A stretch of DNA of 42,479 nt from Candidatus Aminicenantota bacterium (GTDB taxonomy: Bacteria > Acidobacteriota > Aminicenantia > Aminicenantales > Aminicenantaceae): assembly GCA_021162615.1 (NCBI GenBank), contig JAGGYH010000086.1, forward strand, positions 1 through 42,479, read 5' to 3'. Position numbers and translations under genes: made by a program. Each line of letters opens with the position of its first letter. The stretch's first letter is position 1. This document shows positions 24,902 to 34,504 of this stretch, in pieces. The notes below the pieces were generated by a model, which saw only the letters and a list, made by a program, of their open reading frames with translations, made no database searches and was not told the origin of the DNA.

Positions 24902-26485
24902 ATGGATGATAAAAGCAACCGCAGATTATTGAGGTCAACGTTTGCTGTTTCTATCCCTACTTTATTGAGCCGTATCCTTGGGTACTTAAGGGATATAATC
25001 CAGGCCTTTTTTCTCGGGACAGGGACGGGCGCTGATGCGTTCACAATCGCATACATCATCCCGAATCTGCTGAGGCGGCTGACTGCAGAAGGAGCTATGA
25101 CCTCAGCATTTATCCCTGTTTTTTCCAAACTTAAAAAGGAAGAGAAAAGAGAAAAATTATGGAGATTTGCCAATGTGTTCTTTTTCGACTTGACTCTTGT
25201 CATGGCCGTCCTGGTTGTCCTGGGCATTGTTTTTTCACCTCTGCTGGTCAAGGTCATTGCCTTTGGATTCAAAGATATTCAGGGAAAGATGGCGCTTACC
25301 GTCTTTCTCACAAGAATTATGTTCCCCTATATTTTTTTGGTAAGCCTCGCTGCTCTGGCCATGGCGATTTTAAACTCATTTCATAAATTCTTCGTGCCGG
25401 CTTTAACGCCTGTTTTGTTCAATATTTGCATTATTACAGCTGCAGCCCTGTTTGCGGTCCGCAGCAAAGAACCGGCTGTTGTGTTTGCCGTAGGCGTGGT
25501 GGCGGGGGGAGCGGCACAGCTTGGATTCCAGATCCCTTTTTTATGGAAAAAGGGTATGCGGTTCAAACCCGCTCTTTCCTTCAAGCATCCGGCAGTCCGC
25601 AGGGTTGTCAAGTTGATGATTCCCGGAATATTCGGTGCGGGTATCTATCAGATAAATTTTGCTTTGAGCCGGATGATCGCCTCAACGCTTGAGGAAGGAA
25701 GCGTATCCTCTCTTTATTATTCATCAAGAGTTCAGGAATTCACTCTAGGGCTTTTTTCCATTGCTCTTTCCATAGCTCTTTTACCAACGTTTTCTGATCT
25801 GGTGGCTTCAAAAGATTATTCTGGAATGAAAAGAACCCTGTCTTTTTCCTTAAGGGCTGTAAATTTTGTAACGATTCCGGCAATGGTGGGGTTGTTTGTT
25901 TTGAGCCGGCCCATTATACATATTCTGTACCAGAGAGGGCATTTCAATGCCGAGTCTACAGCTATGACGGCTTCCTGTCTCCTGTTTTTCTCTTTCAGCC
26001 TTCCTTTTATATCGGGAGTAAAGATTATATCGCCTGCCTTTTACTCTTTAAAAGACACCAAGACCCCTGCCATCGTTGCTTTTTTTATTATGATCATTTA
26101 TATCTCTCTATCAGTTGTCCTGATGGGGCCCATGAGGGTAGGAGGGATTGCACTGGCGCTGTCCATAACAGCCTTTTTTAATTTTATAGCTCTCTTTTAT
26201 CTGCTGGAAAAAAAGATAGGGAAGGTAGAGAAAAAGAAAGTCACGATATCTGCTTTTAAGTGTGTATCAGCAGGCATAGTAATGGGATTTTCGGTGTGGG
26301 CTTTTTTTCATTCTTTTTCCTTTTATGATATGAATTTTTTAAACAAAGTGCTCTTTTTAGCAGGCACTATTTTCCTGGGAGCAGCGGTTTATTTGGTATT
26401 GAGTTTTGTATTCAATAACGAAGAGATGAAGGCTTTCAGATTGATTTTATCCAGGAAGAAGATAAAAAAAATCGAGGGGTCATAG
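24902..26485 (+). CDS. murJ: Lipid II flippase MurJ
   Basis: Flips the peptidoglycan precursor lipid II across the inner membrane. The 527 residues form about 14 membrane helices of the MOP superfamily. N-terminal hallmarks are STFAVSIPTLLSRILGYLRD, GADAFTIAYIIPNLLRRL and AEGAMTSAFIPVF. Arg and acidic residues in the central cavity (RILGYLRD, LSRMIAST) are consistent with the family. No clear Shine-Dalgarno sequence precedes the ATG; a GGAG lies about 24 bases upstream, beside a small hairpin (GAGC/GCTC). Its stop overlaps the dtd start by one base. Confidence 0.93.
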   Translation: MDDKSNRRLLRSTFAVSIPTLLSRILGYLRDIIQAFFLGTGTGADAFTIAYIIPNLLRRLTAEGAMTSAFIPVFSKLKKEEKREKLWRFANVFFFDLTLVMAVLVVLGIVFSPLLVKVIAFGFKDIQGKMALTVFLTRIMFPYIFLVSLAALAMAILNSFHKFFVPALTPVLFNICIITAAALFAVRSKEPAVVFAVGVVAGGAAQLGFQIPFLWKKGMRFKPALSFKHPAVRRVVKLMIPGIFGAGIYQINFALSRMIASTLEEGSVSSLYYSSRVQEFTLGLFSIALSIALLPTFSDLVASKDYSGMKRTLSFSLRAVNFVTIPAMVGLFVLSRPIIHILYQRGHFNAESTAMTASCLLFFSFSLPFISGVKIISPAFYSLKDTKTPAIVAFFIMIIYISLSVVLMGPMRVGGIALALSITAFFNFIALFYLLEKKIGKVEKKKVTISAFKCVSAGIVMGFSVWAFFHSFSFYDMNFLNKVLFLAGTIFLGAAVYLVLSFVFNNEEMKAFRLILSRKKIKKIEGS

Positions 26486-26922
26486 TGAAAATCGTCTTGC
26501 AAAGAGTCAGAAAGGCTCAAGTCAGGGTAAGGGAAAAGATAACAGGAGAAATAGAAAAAGGACTCTGCCTTCTTGTCGGGATTGAAAAAGGCGACACAGA
26601 AAAAGATGCTCTTTATCTGGCAGAGAAGATATCGGGATTGAGAATATTCCCTGACAGTGAGGGGAAAATGAACCTGTCTCTCAGGGAAACAGGAGGAGAG
26701 ATTCTGGCCGTATCACAATTCACTCTTGCCGGTTCTGTGAGAAAGGGCAGAAGGCCCAGCTTTGACCGGGCTGAAAGGCCTGACAAGGCAGAGAAACTTT
26801 TTAATTATTTTGTGAATAAACTCCGGGAGAGAAGCATAAAAACGGAAACAGGAATTTTTGGGGCAGTGATGGACGTCTATCTGGTCAATGACGGACCGGT
26901 TACATTTATCATTTCGAGTTAG
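26485..26922 (+). CDS. dtd: D-aminoacyl-tRNA deacylase
   Basis: Removes D-amino acids wrongly loaded on tRNA. The 145 residues match DTD: MKIVLQRVRKAQVRV at the start, GLCLLVGIEKGD (about 27-38), the active-site SQFTLAG (about 76-82), and the C-terminal GAVMDVYLVNDGPVTF block carrying the cross-subunit NxGP-like motif. The GTG start overlaps the murJ stop (TAGTG). Its last four bases overlap the convergent ribBA stop. Confidence 0.94.
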   Translation: MKIVLQRVRKAQVRVREKITGEIEKGLCLLVGIEKGDTEKDALYLAEKISGLRIFPDSEGKMNLSLRETGGEILAVSQFTLAGSVRKGRRPSFDRAERPDKAEKLFNYFVNKLRERSIKTETGIFGAVMDVYLVNDGPVTFIISS

Positions 26923-28136
26923 ACCAATTCCAGAAGATGGCCCATCTTTTCTTTTTTTGTCTTTAGGTACTTGACGTTGCTATCATTAGGTGGGATTTCA
27001 ATCGGGATTCTTTCCACTATTTCAAGTCCGTATCCTGAGAGGCCTACGAATTTTCTCGGGTTATTGGTGATGAGCTTCAGTTTGGTGATTCCGAGGGATA
27101 CCAGTATTTGAGCTCCGACCCCATAGTCTCTCTGGTCAGGTTTAAATCCGAGCTTGCGGTTAGCTTCCACTGTATCTTCTCCTTTTTCTTGAATGGCATA
27201 GGCTTTTATTTTATTGACAAGCCCTATGCCGCGGCCTTCATGATTCAGGATATAGAGAATCACCCCCTTTCCCTCTTTTTCAATCATTTTCATGGAAAGA
27301 TGAAGCTGTTCGCCGCAGTCGCACCGTTTGGAATGAAATGTATCTCCTGTGAGGCATTGGGAATGGGCCCGGACAAGGATGGGTTCACCTTTTTTTATTT
27401 CCCCTTTTATTAATATAACGTGATGTTCGTTATGAATGGTATCTTCAAATATCATAATCTTAAAATGGCCGTATTTTGTTGGGAGGTCAGCCTCTTCGAT
27501 TTTTTTCACGTGGATCTCATGCTGCATTCTGTATTTGATAAGTTCTGCAATGGTCAGTATCGGGATATCAAAAGTCTCACTGAATTTTTCCAGCTCCTCT
27601 CTCCGGGCCATTGTACCGTCTTCGTTCATTATTTCACAGATGACACCGGCGGGGGTCAATCCGGCCAGGCGTGCGATATCAACCGAAGCCTCTGTTTGTC
27701 CCGCTCTTTTCAGTACGCCTCCTTCCTGGGCCTGCAGCGGGAAAACGTGCCCGGGCCGAACAAGATCGGAAGGTTTGGCCCCTGGATCTACAGCCTTGAG
27801 AATAGTACGGGATCTGTCATAGGCAGAGATACCTGTGGTGATACCCTCTTTGGCATCGACTGAGACAGTAAATGCCGTCTTAAAGGGAGCGGTATTGGAT
27901 GTGACCATCTGGGGCAGATCAAGTTCTCTGAGTTTGTCCTTGGTGAGAGACAGGCAAATCAGGCCTCTTGCGTGTTTGGCCATGAAATTAATGATGTCCG
28001 GAGTGACTTTTTCAGCCGCACACGTCAGGTCTCCTTCGTTCTCTCTGTCTTCGTCATCAACAATGATGATGAGCTTTCCTTCTTTTATGGTTTTTATGGC
28101 TTTCTCTACAGAAGCAAGGGCTGGTTTTTTTTGCAT
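26919..28136 (-). CDS. ribBA: Bifunctional DHBP synthase / GTP cyclohydrolase II (RibBA)
   Basis: Makes both riboflavin precursors, from ribulose 5-phosphate and from GTP. In 405 residues, the N-terminal half (about 1-205) is RibB, with [12 protein letters not shown] (26-37) and [16 protein letters not shown] (about 144-159). The C-terminal half is RibA, with the zinc cysteines in [18 protein letters not shown] (about 258-275) and NHEGRGIGL. It is last in the ribD-ribE-ribBA series, 24 bases after ribE. No FMN riboswitch is visible before the rib genes, and ribH is not in the window. Confidence 0.96.
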   Translation of the reverse strand: MQKKPALASVEKAIKTIKEGKLIIIVDDEDRENEGDLTCAAEKVTPDIINFMAKHARGLICLSLTKDKLRELDLPQMVTSNTAPFKTAFTVSVDAKEGITTGISAYDRSRTILKAVDPGAKPSDLVRPGHVFPLQAQEGGVLKRAGQTEASVDIARLAGLTPAGVICEIMNEDGTMARREELEKFSETFDIPILTIAELIKYRMQHEIHVKKIEEADLPTKYGHFKIMIFEDTIHNEHHVILIKGEIKKGEPILVRAHSQCLTGDTFHSKRCDCGEQLHLSMKMIEKEGKGVILYILNHEGRGIGLVNKIKAYAIQEKGEDTVEANRKLGFKPDQRDYGVGAQILVSLGITKLKLITNNPRKFVGLSGYGLEIVERIPIEIPPNDSNVKYLKTKKEKMGHLLELV

Positions 28137-28160
28137 GTATGGGAGTCCTTATTCAGTGTT

Positions 28161-28751
28161 TTATTTGTTCTTAACTGAATAATTATACACATATTTACCG
28201 ATAATGTCACATTCGATATTGACTTCCCAGCCTGTTCTTAAATACGACAGGTTGGTATCCTTCAGGGTGATAGGGATGATTTCCACCTCTATATGGTTGT
28301 TTTTCACAGAAGATATGGTGAGGCTGACTCCATCTACGGCAACTGAACCTTTGGGTATGAAGTAGGGGCTTAATTCATGAGGGAATCTTATAGTGATTCT
28401 TTTTCCTTTCTGTCTTGTTTCGATTTTAATGACTTTCCCTTTTTCGTCAACGTGGCCGGTTACTAAATGACCGCTGAGAGGATCCGACAGGGTCAGGGGA
28501 GCCTCCAGGTTCAAAAGGTCATCTCTGCGCAAAGAGCCTAATGTGGTTTTTGTCAGGGTTTCCGGTGATAGATTAAAATAGAGCAAGCCTTTTTTCTTTT
28601 TGATGAGGCTTAGACAGACGCCGTTAACAGAGAGGCTGCCGCCGATTTTTATATCAGAGGCCAAAGTGGGAGCTTCTATGGCCATCTCCTGTTTCCCCAG
28701 GGTGTAAGCTTTGAATCGGCCTGTATGCCTTATGATTCCTGTAAACATCAT
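28161..28751 (-). CDS. ribE: Riboflavin synthase alpha subunit
   Basis: Dismutates two 6,7-dimethyl-8-ribityllumazine molecules into riboflavin. The 196 residues comprise two similar lumazine-binding barrels, each with an [18 protein letters not shown]-type motif (about 40-48 and 139-147). The N-terminal MFTGII and the middle [12 protein letters not shown] are standard. Two ATG codons stand together; the first overlaps the ribD stop (ATGATG), so translation is coupled. Partner lumazine synthase (ribH) is absent here. Confidence 0.95.
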   Translation of the reverse strand: MMFTGIIRHTGRFKAYTLGKQEMAIEAPTLASDIKIGGSLSVNGVCLSLIKKKKGLLYFNLSPETLTKTTLGSLRRDDLLNLEAPLTLSDPLSGHLVTGHVDEKGKVIKIETRQKGKRITIRFPHELSPYFIPKGSVAVDGVSLTISSVKNNHIEVEIIPITLKDTNLSYLRTGWEVNIECDIIGKYVYNYSVKNK

Positions 28752-29848
28752 AAATATCCTTGAATAATGATATCATCCCCTATCTTAAATGTATTCATTT
28801 TTTTCAGTTTCAAAGATTTTTTTATGGTCTCTGCTCCTTTTCCCTGATAAAAACAAGGGGCGCCTTTGCCTCCTATTAATTTTGGAGACACGGAAATAAT
28901 CATTTTATCTGCGGTTTTGGATTCAAGCATATGTGTATGGAGCTCAGCTCCTCCTTCAACAAGCACACTGGATATCTGGTTCTTTCCCAGCCAGGCAAGC
29001 GCTTTCTTTATATCTATTTTGTTGTTTTTTGGGACAATGGGTATGACCTTTACTCCTTTTTTTTGTAAAGCGTCTTTTTTTTCTAGAGGGGATGTCTTGA
29101 GTGTAAAAATGACCACTTCTCCTTTTGACAAGGTCTTAAGTACCTTGGACTGAAGCGGAATGCGGAGGTTTGAGTCCAGAATGACCCTGGTAATGGTTTT
29201 TCCGGCCCATGCCGGATGCCTTACTGTCAATCTGGGGTCATCTTTCAATATTGTGTTTATCCCTACCATTATGGCATCATGCTCCCCTCTTATTAGGTGC
29301 ATGTATTTTCTTGTTTGGGAAGATGAAATCCATTTTGATGCATATGTTTTTGTGGCTGTTTTTCCGTCTAGGCTCAGTGCTGTTTTTAGGGTTATGAAAG
29401 GTATTTCATACTGGATATATTTTATATAAGCTTCATTGATTCGTTTGTTTTTCTCTTCAAGAAGGCCTAAGGAGACCTGGATACCTGCCTGTTTCATCAT
29501 TTCTATTCCTTTTCCGTTGACTAGCGGATTAGGGTCTATGGATGAGACGACTATTCTCTTGAGCTGGGCACTGATGATTTTATCAATACACGGAGGCGTT
29601 CTCCCCCAGTGCACACAGGGCTCCAGATTAATATAAGCCGTTGCCTTATTGGCTCTGGAGCCTGCTTTTGCCAGGGCCACGGCTTCGGCATGAGCTTTTC
29701 CAGGTCTTTCATGATAACCGTGACCGATAATGACTCCATTTTTTACTATCACGGCCCCCACATAAGGGTTCGGGCTCGTCCAGCCGAAGGCTTTTTCAGC
29801 AAGAGCATAGCACATTTGAAGGTAGGATATATCTTTATGAACATTCAT
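28748..29848 (-). CDS. ribD: Riboflavin biosynthesis deaminase/reductase RibD
   Basis: Carries out the deamination and reduction steps after GTP cyclohydrolase II. In 366 residues, the N-terminal zinc deaminase (about 1-145) has the HAEAVAL motif and PCVHWGRTPPC. The C-terminal reductase has TLKTALSLDGKTAT (about 153-166), SGGE-like LVEGGAELH (about 300-308) and a DHFR-like fold. The start overlaps the ftsY stop by four bases and the stop overlaps ribE. Length and order are typical. Confidence 0.95.
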   Translation of the reverse strand: MNVHKDISYLQMCYALAEKAFGWTSPNPYVGAVIVKNGVIIGHGYHERPGKAHAEAVALAKAGSRANKATAYINLEPCVHWGRTPPCIDKIISAQLKRIVVSSIDPNPLVNGKGIEMMKQAGIQVSLGLLEEKNKRINEAYIKYIQYEIPFITLKTALSLDGKTATKTYASKWISSSQTRKYMHLIRGEHDAIMVGINTILKDDPRLTVRHPAWAGKTITRVILDSNLRIPLQSKVLKTLSKGEVVIFTLKTSPLEKKDALQKKGVKVIPIVPKNNKIDIKKALAWLGKNQISSVLVEGGAELHTHMLESKTADKMIISVSPKLIGGKGAPCFYQGKGAETIKKSLKLKKMNTFKIGDDIIIQGYL

Positions 29849-30735
29849 GATAAAAGAGCCTGTGTGAATTCTTGAGGAGAAAATTCAAGCATATCCTTTT
29901 CATTCTCTCCTATGCCTATGAGCTTTATGGGAAGATCCAGTTCATCGACTATGCTTATCACACTTCCCCCCTTAGCTGTTCCGTCAAGCTTGGATAAAAA
30001 GATCCCTGTCAATCCGGAAAATTTTGAAAATTCTTTTGCCTGATGGAGGGCATTTTGCCCGATGCTTGCGTCAAGTACCAGAAGAACTTCATGCGGGGCG
30101 CCTTGGATTTCTCTTGCAATGATTTTCTTGATTTTTTCCAGTTCGCTCATAAGGTTAATATTGGTGTGCAGACGGCCGGCTGTATCTATAAGGAGTATTT
30201 GATACTGTTTGGCTTTAAAAGATTGAATAGCGTCATAGGTTACGGCTGCGGGGTCGGAGCCATAGGAGCTTTTTATGACCGGAATATTTAGTTTTTTCCC
30301 CCATTCAGAGAGCTGTTCCTGGGCAGCGGCCCTGAAGGTATCTGCTGCCACCATGAGCACTTTTTCTCCCTTTTTTTTGAAATGATAGGCAGTTTTGGCG
30401 AGGGATGTGGTTTTGCCTCCTCCGTTTGTTCCAACAAACATGACAACGGTACCGCTGGGGTTTGTGTTTAGCTTTGAAGAAAATTTTGAGAATATCCCGT
30501 TTATCTCATCCGCTAAAAGCTGCTTGACAGCTGGAAAGGAGTCCGTTTTTTTACTTTTTTCTTTGAGATTGGAAATGATTTTTTCAGAAGCAGCTATCCC
30601 GAAATCGGTAAGAAGAAGGGATTCCATAAGGTCATTCAGGATATCTTCTCTTTTCTTCGGAGATTTAAAGGCTTCTTTGATTTTATCGTTAAATATTTTC
30701 CTTGTCCGGGAAAGTTTGTCCTTTAATAGAGCCAT
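29845..30735 (-). CDS. ftsY: Signal recognition particle receptor FtsY
   Basis: GTPase that docks SRP-ribosome complexes to the membrane translocon. The 296 residues are an N-domain helical bundle plus the G domain: G1 [15 protein letters not shown] (about 101-115), G2 region [11 protein letters not shown] (about 131-141), G3 DTAGRLHTN, and [10 protein letters not shown] (about 250). The acidic A domain of E. coli FtsY is missing, as in many short FtsY proteins. It heads the rib operon and has a near-perfect promoter with a leader of about six bases and no Shine-Dalgarno sequence. Confidence 0.95.
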   Translation of the reverse strand: MALLKDKLSRTRKIFNDKIKEAFKSPKKREDILNDLMESLLLTDFGIAASEKIISNLKEKSKKTDSFPAVKQLLADEINGIFSKFSSKLNTNPSGTVVMFVGTNGGGKTTSLAKTAYHFKKKGEKVLMVAADTFRAAAQEQLSEWGKKLNIPVIKSSYGSDPAAVTYDAIQSFKAKQYQILLIDTAGRLHTNINLMSELEKIKKIIAREIQGAPHEVLLVLDASIGQNALHQAKEFSKFSGLTGIFLSKLDGTAKGGSVISIVDELDLPIKLIGIGENEKDMLEFSPQEFTQALLS

Positions 30736-30747
30736 GATATAGAATGA

Positions 30748-30776
30748 ATTATATTTTTCATGCCCATCATTGTCAA
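30748..30776 (-). promoter_or_regulatory. Near-consensus promoter of ftsY-rib operon
   Basis: On the minus strand, TTGACA, 17 bases, TATAAT, a perfect match to the sigma-70 consensus. The predicted start lies about six bases before the ftsY ATG. Confidence 0.72.
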
Positions 30777-30848
30777 TGCGCGCAAACCGTGTTTGGTTTT
30801 AAAATGAAGCGGCTTTGGTTAATAATCTTTGGAGTTTGAGCGCTAACT

Positions 30849-32567
30849 ATGTTAAATTTAAATTTAATGGATGAGAACATATGGCTGCTGCCCGAGCCTG
30901 ATAAAAGGGTGCCTATTCTGGCTTCAGAACTGGGACTCTCCTTAGAAACTGCTCAGATTCTTTTTAATAGAGGCATCACAACAAAAGAGGAGGCCCAAAA
31001 ATTTCTCTTTTCCGATCTCAGCGACTTGAATGATCCTTATCAAATGGATGGGATGGAAGAAGCTGTCTCCAGGATTGAAAAGGCAGTAAGGGATAAGCAG
31101 AAAATCCTTGTTTTCGGGGACTATGATGTGGATGGGATCCTTTCTGTGGTGGTTTTTATGAAAGCGATCGAGTCCTTAGGGGGCTGTATCGATTATTTTA
31201 TACCAGATAGGTTAGAGGACGGATACGGTATTAAAGACAAGCACATGAAGATGATGCTGGAACGCAAAGTAAAACTAATGGTCAGTGTGGACTGCGGAAT
31301 AAAAGCCGTTGATTTTACGGAGAAAGCAAGAGCTCATGGTGTGGATGTGATCATTACGGATCATCATCAGCCCGGACCGGATATCCCTAAAGCCGTGGCT
31401 GTTCTCAATCCTGCTTTAAGCCGTTCTTCCTATCCTGATAAAGACCTGGCAGGCATAGGCGTGATTTTCAAACTGATCCAGGCGCTTATGGAAAGGAGGA
31501 AAAAAGGCTCTGTTCTTTCTCATTACCTGAAGCTCGTTTCGATTGGCACCATTGCTGATGTGGTCAGATTAAGAGGTGAAAACAGGATTTTCGTCAAATA
31601 CGGTCTTGAAGGCTTGAGAGACGTATCCAATATGGGGCTGAAGAATTTACTTTCCATCTGCGGGATTGAGTGCAGAGACGTAACTGCAGGAGATGTGGGA
31701 TTTAGGATCGCTCCAAGGCTCAATGCGGCAGGAAGGTTGGGCAGGGTAGACCTTTCCGTAGACCTTTTTCGGGTCAGGGATAAAAAAGAAAGTGAAGACA
31801 TAGCTCTGTATCTGAATAAATTGAACTCATTACGGCAGAAATCTGAGGTGGATATATTTAACCAGGCAGTAGAAAAAATAGAAAAGAACAATCTGGACAA
31901 AAGATACAAGATGCTCATTTTGGGAAGCGAGGAGTGGCATAGAGGGGTCATAGGCATTGTCGCCTCCAGGTTAAAAGATATGTACCACAGGCCGGTGCTG
32001 CTGTTTTCTTATAAAAACGGAAAGGCGTTCGGCTCAGGGAGAAGCATTAAAGAGTTTTCTCTTATTAACTGCCTGAGGAACAGCAGTCATCTTTGTACGA
32101 GTTACGGAGGGCATCCCTTGGCTGTCGGATGCGAGATACTCCGAAGCCATTTTGATGAATTCAGAAGGGAAACAAACGATTATGCCGATTCAGAAATTAA
32201 TGATACGGATCTGAAAAGAAAAATCAAAATAGACGCAAAAATTGGTTTTAGAGAAATAACAGATTCTTTTTTAGAAGAGATCGACCTGATCAAGCCCTAT
32301 GGAGCCGGAAATCCCAGGCCTGTGTTTTTATCGGAGAAAATCTGCATGGCTTCCAGGCCGCAGGTTCTCAAAGGAAAGCACGGCAAGTTCATGGTAAAAA
32401 AAGACGAAAGGGTTTTTGAAGCTATGGGCTGGGGGAAAAAGGACTGGGTCGAGGGTGTTGAACGAGGGGATCGGGCAGATATTGTTTACTCTTTCAGTCA
32501 CAATGAATATCTTGGAAAAAAGCGTTTGAATTTTGTTCTGCATGATATAAGGTCAGTAAAAAGATGA
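30849..32567 (+). CDS. recJ: Single-stranded-DNA-specific exonuclease RecJ
   Basis: 5'-3' exonuclease in recombination and mismatch repair. The 572 residues carry DHH-family motifs in order: FGDYDVDGI (about 89-97), PDRLEDGYG (about 118-126), VDCGIKA, TDHHQPG (about 171-177), and the C-terminal GAGNP block with APRLNAAGRLG. A DHHA1-like domain has GSGRSIKEFSL and GGHPLAVG. It starts the long plus-strand run to ptsI, divergent from ftsY. A second in-frame ATG lies 18 bases downstream; I keep the first because GGAG lies ahead of it. Confidence 0.94.
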   Translation: MLNLNLMDENIWLLPEPDKRVPILASELGLSLETAQILFNRGITTKEEAQKFLFSDLSDLNDPYQMDGMEEAVSRIEKAVRDKQKILVFGDYDVDGILSVVVFMKAIESLGGCIDYFIPDRLEDGYGIKDKHMKMMLERKVKLMVSVDCGIKAVDFTEKARAHGVDVIITDHHQPGPDIPKAVAVLNPALSRSSYPDKDLAGIGVIFKLIQALMERRKKGSVLSHYLKLVSIGTIADVVRLRGENRIFVKYGLEGLRDVSNMGLKNLLSICGIECRDVTAGDVGFRIAPRLNAAGRLGRVDLSVDLFRVRDKKESEDIALYLNKLNSLRQKSEVDIFNQAVEKIEKNNLDKRYKMLILGSEEWHRGVIGIVASRLKDMYHRPVLLFSYKNGKAFGSGRSIKEFSLINCLRNSSHLCTSYGGHPLAVGCEILRSHFDEFRRETNDYADSEINDTDLKRKIKIDAKIGFREITDSFLEEIDLIKPYGAGNPRPVFLSEKICMASRPQVLKGKHGKFMVKKDERVFEAMGWGKKDWVEGVERGDRADIVYSFSHNEYLGKKRLNFVLHDIRSVKR

Positions 32568-32626
32568 ACACCGCCATTTTTTTATGAAGGAATCAGGATA
32601 ATAGATATAGATAGAAAAGGACACAT

Positions 32627-34501
32627 ATGTTTAATAAAATAAAAGCAAAGCAGGTCAGGCCTGCCTTGATATTCAGGCATTTGACCTTATTATTGCTTGT
32701 TCTGGCCGTTGTCATTATCGGAGCGGACATCATTTCAAGGTCAGGGAAGAAAGTAAATATTTCCCTGTCAGATGAGGAATTGAAGGAACAGAAAGTCGAA
32801 CAAAGGGAAGACGTGCTCTATTTAGAGGATAAGAAAGGGAGGCCTGTGCTTGAATCAAAAGCCGGCCGGCAGTATCTGGGTGAGGACGGATTTTACCACC
32901 TTGAAGGAGATGTATTGATAAAATTTTTGAAGCGTGCTGAGGGTGAAGATGTCATTTTAAAAGGAGATGAGATTCTCCATGACAGGGAAGGAAGCCGGTT
33001 TGTTCTCAAAGGAAATGCTGTCATAGAATTTAAGGACCTTTCAATCAAATCTTCTTACCTTGAGTATAAAAGCGAAGAGCATGTGATGACCACGGACAAA
33101 GGGGTGTCTTTTTCTTCCGATAGGATTAAAGGGCGGGGGCAGAACATGATCTGCTGGGAAAGAGAAAAGGAAGTAAAGATTCAGGATAACGTGCATCTGG
33201 AATTGATTCAGGATGATGAGGGTTCAAAGGTCATTCATGTGAGCGGAGATGAGCTGTTTTATACACAGAAATGGGGGAACGGTTATATGGAAGGTCATGT
33301 AAAGATTAAAGCCGGGCGAAACTCTATCAGTACAGAACGGATGGAGTTTTATCTTCCCCCGGATAAGGACTTTTTAAGGTCAGTGAACTTAAAAGGAAGT
33401 GTCAAAGGAGACCTTTTTTTGGAATCCTCATCCAAAAACAGCCCTAAGGTTCAGGAGTACAAAGCAGAGGCTGAGGAGATATTTGTAAGGTTTTTCAAAT
33501 ACCTTGACATCCCCCAAAGAATCGCTGCTAAAGGCAACTGCTCGATTGATGCGGTCAAAGCAGACCTGGGTTTCCATCGAATCCGGTCAGGAAGGTTTGT
33601 TGTTGATTTCACTAAAGACGGCAAAACGAAGGACTTTTCAGGCGCTGATAATGTTATAGTTGAGGAAAATGAAGGAAATGGCAAAAGGCTGATAAAAGGG
33701 CATAAGTTTTCAGTCGATAGTCAAGAGGAGATACTGACAGTATTTGGCAGTAAAACCCAGAGGGCAGAGATTTCTTCAGAAGAATATGAGATTTCTGCTG
33801 ATAAAATATCCAGCGGTTTGGATGGAAGCAGCCTGGAAGCAAAAGGAGAAATAACAGGAGTGTTCCTGCCTTCTGAAAGCGGTAAAGTTAGTATCGGAAT
33901 CTTTTCAAGCTCGCAGCTTGTGTTCATCTCATCGGATACAATGAGATATTTGAATGAACAAGACCGTTTTATATTTAAAGGAAAAGTAAAACTATGGCAG
34001 GAGCAGGAAATGCTGAACACAGAGGAACTCATAATTAGAAGAGAAAATGGGGGATTAACAGCCGTAAAGGGCGTTCAAACAATCCTTGGTTTTAAAAACA
34101 GGGAAGGAGAAGAAAAAAACATTAAAATCACCTCGAATGTTATGGAATTTAACCCGGAAGAAAATAAAATTTCCTATATGCAGGAATGTTCTTTGAATAC
34201 AGAGCAGATCCTTTTGAATGCAGAGACCCTATCCATACTTATGAAAGAGGATGATAATGAGTTAGACGTAATCATTGCAAGGGATTCAGTGACGTTCAAA
34301 ACAGGGGGATATGAAGCAAGAGGTGAGGAAGCTGTGTACACTCTGGAAGATGAAAGGATGGTCTTGACAGGAAACCCTGTTCTTATAGAAGAAAACGGAG
34401 GAAGGACGAATGGAGACAAATTGACTTTTTTTATGGCCGATGATAGAATCATCATCGAAAACAGAGGAGACCAAAGATCAGTAACTGTGATAAAGAAGTG
34501 A
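32627..34501 (+). CDS. LptC-LptA-like LPS transport protein (extended)
   Basis: 624 residues, far longer than LptC or LptA (each about 180-190). One N-terminal membrane helix (about residues 15-36) anchors it. The rest is a long series of short beta strands in which motifs such as EGDVLIKF, KGNAVIEF, EGHVKIK and KGKVKLWQ recur, the pattern of OstA/LptC jellyroll folds. It lies directly before lptB, where lptC and lptA normally sit. The simplest reading is that it spans the periplasm and carries LPS from the LptBFG complex toward LptD. AAAAGGA precedes the ATG. The number of repeats and the exact domain split are not resolved by eye. Confidence 0.78.
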   Translation: MFNKIKAKQVRPALIFRHLTLLLLVLAVVIIGADIISRSGKKVNISLSDEELKEQKVEQREDVLYLEDKKGRPVLESKAGRQYLGEDGFYHLEGDVLIKFLKRAEGEDVILKGDEILHDREGSRFVLKGNAVIEFKDLSIKSSYLEYKSEEHVMTTDKGVSFSSDRIKGRGQNMICWEREKEVKIQDNVHLELIQDDEGSKVIHVSGDELFYTQKWGNGYMEGHVKIKAGRNSISTERMEFYLPPDKDFLRSVNLKGSVKGDLFLESSSKNSPKVQEYKAEAEEIFVRFFKYLDIPQRIAAKGNCSIDAVKADLGFHRIRSGRFVVDFTKDGKTKDFSGADNVIVEENEGNGKRLIKGHKFSVDSQEEILTVFGSKTQRAEISSEEYEISADKISSGLDGSSLEAKGEITGVFLPSESGKVSIGIFSSSQLVFISSDTMRYLNEQDRFIFKGKVKLWQEQEMLNTEELIIRRENGGLTAVKGVQTILGFKNREGEEKNIKITSNVMEFNPEENKISYMQECSLNTEQILLNAETLSILMKEDDNELDVIIARDSVTFKTGGYEARGEEAVYTLEDERMVLTGNPVLIEENGGRTNGDKLTFFMADDRIIIENRGDQRSVTVIKK

Positions 34502-34504
34502 ACG

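Noticed and set aside
28700-30848. FMN riboswitch before the rib genes
   Set aside because: The genes overlap one another and the only leader before ftsY is about six bases; no RFN conserved segments seen.
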